From Costus lasius (taxonomy: Eukaryota > Streptophyta > Magnoliopsida > Zingiberales > Costaceae): a stretch of 64,000 nt of DNA. The stretch lies in assembly GCA_027563935.2 (NCBI GenBank), contig JANVAS020000239.1:1240001-1304000 (forward strand). Direction: 5' to 3'. The notes below the pieces were generated by a model. It was not told the origin of the DNA, searched no databases, and was given only the letters and a program-made list of their open reading frames with translations. Position 1 is the first letter of the stretch, and the number at the start of each line of letters is the position of its first letter. Positions 60,104-64,000 of the stretch are shown piece by piece. The translations under genes were made by a program, and so were the position numbers.

Positions 60104-62274
60104 GTATGTCCTCGAGACGGCTATACCGCCTCAACCCGCTGCGAACGCCGCAAGGGCGGTTCAGGATGCCTATGAGAAGCATGTCAATGATAGCATTGAT
60201 GTCGCTTGCCTGATGCTTGCGTCTATGACGCCAGAGTTGCAGCGTCAGCATGAGGATCTATCTGCTATACAAATTATAGCAAACCTCAAGCTGCTATATG
60301 CTGCACAGGCTAGGACAGAACGCTACAATTTGACTAAGCTTTTCTTTCAGAGCAAACTGGCTGAAGGGAGTCCAGTGGGAGCTCACGTACTCAAGATGAT
60401 TGGGTACAAGGAGGCTCTAGAGAAACTGGGACATACCATCAATCAGGAGCTTGCTGTAGACATCATATTGCAGTCTCTTCCGGCTACTTTTGATCCGTTC
60501 ATCATTAATTTTAATATGAACAAGATCGACTGTACCCCGGCAGAGTTGTTGAATATGCTCTTGACTACAGAGTTGACTCTAAAGGGAAAGCCTTCATCCT
60601 CTGTCTTGCTAGTTCCTTCAAGGAATAAGAAGAAGGGGAAGAAGGGCAAAGCCCCTGTTAAGAGCTACAGCAAGGCTCTGAAACAAAAGGTTAAGCGGTC
60701 GAAGGAATACAGATGTTTCCACTGTGGCCAGCTGGGTCACTGGAAAAAGGACTGTAAAGCGCTCCAAGGAGACAAGAAGGGAAGCAATCCTTTCGCTTCT
60801 GGCTCAGGTATTTTTGTGATTGAAGTCATGGTTTCTTCTTCTATATCATGGGTGTTGGACACTGCATGTGGAGTTCACATTTGTTCAAATGTACAGGAAC
60901 TGAAGAGAAGAAGACAGGTGGGACAGCATGAGGTGGACCTACGAGTTGGAAACGGGGCACGGGTTGCTGCTGTTGCTGTAGGAGTTTATTACATCTCTTT
61001 ACCATCTGGACTTGTATTAGAACTGGACAATTGTTATTTTGTTCCCAGTATTACGAAAAATATTATCTCTATTCCTGCTCTTGTCAGGAAAGGATTTTCC
61101 TTTGAATGCAATATTTCAAAGTGTGTTATTTCTTTTGATAATATTGTTTATGCTACTGGGTCAATTAACAATGGGTTATTCATGTTGGACATGGAATGTT
61201 CTATACAGCAAATTGATAATAAGAAAGCCAAGTATGCTGATAACAGCACCTTGTTATGGCATAGTCGTTTAGGCCATATAAACAAGAAGCGCATTAAACG
61301 GTTGCATGATCATGGACTGCTGGGATCATTCTCCTGTGAGGAGCTTGATACATGCAAAGCTTGTTTAATGGGCAAAATGACAAAAGCTCCCTTTTCTAAT
61401 AAAGGTCAAAGGGCTTCAGATTTACTTGACCTTATACACAGTGATGTGTGTGGGCCATTTAGTAAACATGCCAGAGGTGGCTATCTATACTTCATTACCT
61501 TTACTGATGATTTCAGTAGATACGGGTATGTCTATTTAATGAGACATAAAAGTGAATCTTTTGACTAGTTCAAAGAGTTCAAGAATGAAGTACAGAATCA
61601 GTTAGGCCGAAATATCAAGGCACTTCGCTCAGATCGAGGTGGAGAATACTTGAGTCATGAGTTTACTGACTATCTGAAGGAGTGTGGGATTGTCTCACAG
61701 CTCACTCCGCCAGGAACACCGCAATGGAATGGTGTGTCCGAAAGGAGAAATAGAACCTTACTGGATATGGTACGTTCTATGATGAGTCAGGCTACTTTAC
61801 CTTACTCCTTTTGGGGATTTGCACTGGAAACAGCTGCAAAGGTACTAAACCGAGTGCCATCCAAGGCAGTTTCAAAGACTCCATATGAGTTATGGTATGG
61901 GAAACAGCCGAGCTTGACATTTATTAAGATCTGGGGTTGCGAGGCTTATGTCAAAAAGCTCGCCTCTGGGAAACTAGAGAGCAGATCTGAGAAATGTATC
62001 TTTGTTGGTTACCCTAAAGAAACTAAGGGTTATTATTTCTACGATCCCAAAGAGAACAAAGTATTTGTTGCTCGGACGGCTATTTTTCTTGAGAAGGAAT
62101 TTCTTCTGCAAGAGGCCAGTGGGAGAGAAATAAAGCTGGATGAGAATCCCGAAGAAGGACAAAGTAGTCAAGCACAGTTGGATGAGACTGAGCCAGTAGA
62201 TCAGGTTACTGAACAACCTGAGGCTCAGATATCACGGGAATCGCGTAGATCGGGAAGGATCCATCGACAGGATT
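60104..62274 (+). pseudogene. Element G: gag to integrase, with one amber codon and no RT
   Basis: It continues the gag of G after J. One frame runs through gag, zinc knuckle (near 60714), protease DTACG, HHCC, integrase (D-X35-E) and the start of the connecting region (RRSGRIHRQ), then hits LTR M. The only stop is TAG at 61566-61568, where A, D and J have AAG (Lys in SFDKFKEF), within the integrase core. RT and RNase H are absent. Frame after the stop is the same. Confidence 0.9.
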
Positions 62275-62668
62275 GTTGGGGTATGCCCTTAAGGTTAATG
62301 TTTGAGGCCTTGGGATTGTAATAGTATCATGTATAAACTCTTATGTTTATAAAGGCAATGGTTGTTATTCAGGTTGTTACATTGTCTGCTGCAATAATTG
62401 TACTTCTGAATAATGTCTCAATGCTGTTCAGCTAGGCTGACATGCTATATGTCCTTAGTCGAGATATCTTGGTGAACATGAGACAGCCTTGATATGATTG
62501 AGACTAATATGTGTGCTAATCTTATAGGATGCTTTGAGCGTGGAATAAGATGTAGACTCATGGGTACATTGGATGTACTGGACAGACCCTACTAGGATAT
62601 TCAATTGCTTGTCACAATGTGAATAATCCTTGTTTGCAACAAGTGGCACATGTCCTCTGACTTGAGAT
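62275..62668 (+). mobile_element. LTR M: first 394 bp of a copia LTR
   Basis: Starts TGTTGGGGTATGCCC right after CGACAGGAT. It is closer to the LTRs of J than to the 5' LTR of G (about 12 versus 25 or so differences by eye). It may be the 3' LTR of G after an internal deletion and exchange, or another element. Cut at 62669 by LTR I after GAGAT. Confidence 0.8.
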
Positions 62669-64000
62669 TGTTGGTGTATATGCCCTAAGACCTAGTTTTG
62701 GTCCACTTATGTACTACTTGACTTTGATATTTATATATATATCATTCTGGCATTGTCATTATCAATGTTTGTTTACATCTGCGCACATGTACTGACATGA
62801 TAATGTCCCTGGAGATAGATTGGATCTGTGCTGAAACTATTGTCCCTAGTCGATGTACCTTAGTGGATATGGGACAGCTATGGTACTTGTGAGACTGGTA
62901 TGTGAGCTGGTTAGGTACGTGGTGCTAACGCAGACACATGGGTATATCATTGGAGGATATACTGGAAAGACCCGCTGTGAGGCTATGACTTGGTGTCATA
63001 AGTTATCCTCACAAGTGACAGGAGATGCATTAATCCCTTGACTTGAGGTCATTGATCATTCTATATGGTTAGGGACTTGCTTTGATACAACCTAACACCT
63101 CGCCGTAGTTGGGAGGTCATAACGGTTGTCATTGAGCATGTCACGACCCATATGAGAAGGTCAATGGACAGACATAGGATTTGCCCCTTCCTTAGGGAAG
63201 TATGATATCCATGGAGCTCCTCTATGGTTCTATGACTGAGAGTGTATGGCCATACCCAGGTAAGAACCTGTTTTAGTCATAGCCATGTGATTGCGTGAAA
63301 ACAAGTGGTGACACACTTGTCCAATCGGATATCAGTCCGGCAAAGAGACTGTAATGCATCTGTACCTAGTTGCGATGATGGGGATGTCGATGTCGATATC
63401 CATTCCAATGACCTGGGTAGCAGCGATGCACTGCTAGGTGCCACTCACTGCTTGTGGTGACCTTTGGTCAGCACTGCCAGCGTCAGAAGAACCTACAGGG
63501 TCACACACCTTGATACTTGAGTTCTCGTATTGATCGAGAAGCCTTATGATTAAGTTATTGGATAACTCGGATCTAATTGGGAGATTTCATCAGCACCAAT
63601 GGGCCTGATGAGATGGAAGAATGTTATTGGAGCCAAACTTCATTTTTGGCAGGTTGACCCGTATTTGACCATGGTTGGTCACACTTGGATTAGGGTTGCA
63701 TTGGATTGGATCCAAATGCTTAATCAACCCATAGGATGAAGTTTGGGCTAGCTCATTATCCAATGAAGCCAAATAACAAGTTCTCATGAAGAGAAGAGAG
63801 GCTAAAAGGGTATAATGGGGAGAAACCCAACCCCATTGGCGCCTAAGGGGCATAATGGGGTTAGGGTGGCAAAATTGCTTCATTAAGGAAGCAATTTGCG
63901 CCTAGCCCTTCTCCCTTGATGGTATGAATGCCTTTAAGGCATGTATTGGGCTGATATGGTACTTGGGCAATTATGGAAAGGTTGAATGAAGTTTATGGTA
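62669..64000 (+). mobile_element. LTR I: copia LTR of the C subfamily, partial
   Basis: Starts TGTTGGTGTATATGCCC and aligns with LTR C for its first kilobase (ACTACTTGAC, TGATAATGTCCCTGGAGA, ACCTCGCCGTAG and others). It runs off the right edge, so whether it is a 5' LTR or a solo LTR cannot be told. No gene is seen; from about 63620 it diverges from C. Confidence 0.85.

Overview
The window is a plant-type nuclear heterochromatin stretch made almost entirely of LTR retrotransposons inserted into one another. No host gene, rRNA, tRNA or CRISPR array was found. A higher plant is indicated by Ty1/copia polyproteins in the order gag-protease-integrase-RT-RNase H, Ty3/gypsy polyproteins in the order gag-protease-RT-RNase H-integrase with a chromodomain-like tail, primer binding sites matching plant initiator tRNA-Met, 5-bp target duplications and LTRs of 1.3 to 3.0 kb. 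I cannot name the species.

Elements are labelled A to M. A (minus strand, 1-6333) is a copia element whose polyprotein frame is open to the window edge. It sits in the 3' LTR of the decayed copia element B (minus, 6334-8551). B is broken at 8552 by C (plus, LTR 8552-10622, gag start at 12268). C is broken in gag at 12364 by D (plus, 12364-31410). The 3' LTR of D holds the complete gypsy element E (20166-30974, target duplication CTTGT), and is broken again at 31411 by H (minus). The 3' LTR of H holds the complete gypsy element F (32478-43220, duplication ATACA). The RNase H end of H is broken at 44021 by G (plus). The gag of G holds J (minus, 47091-60103, duplication GTATG). The leader of J holds L (51349-56981, duplication CTCCA), a gag-only non-autonomous element. 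G ends at 62274 against a partial LTR (M), which is broken at 62669 by LTR I, running off the right edge. The deepest path is B>C>D>H>G>J>L, seven levels. The far halves of B, C, D and H should lie to the right of the window.

Two copia LTR subfamilies occur: one beginning TGTTGGGGTATGCCC (A, D, H, G, J, M) and one beginning TGTTGGTGTATATGCCC or similar (B, C, I). E and F are two members of one gypsy family (about 10.8 kb, LTRs about 3.0 kb), probably a Tekay/Del-like chromovirus. D, E, F and G each show one visible pol-breaking lesion (D TAA, E TAG, F a one-T insertion, G TAG). Gag is open through these regions, although D and G lack the gag ATG found in A and J.

The most interesting signals are: (1) a 65-66 nt three-way-junction-like structure upstream of copia gag, kept in five elements by paired changes; (2) a covarying hairpin in the gypsy LTRs; (3) a 231-bp tandem duplication that doubles the TATA-containing promoter of LTR C; (4) a rearrangement inside J that repeats about 2.03 kb of LTR plus gag and joins at a short microhomology; and (5) the gag-only element L. 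All alignments and difference counts were made by eye and are lower bounds.
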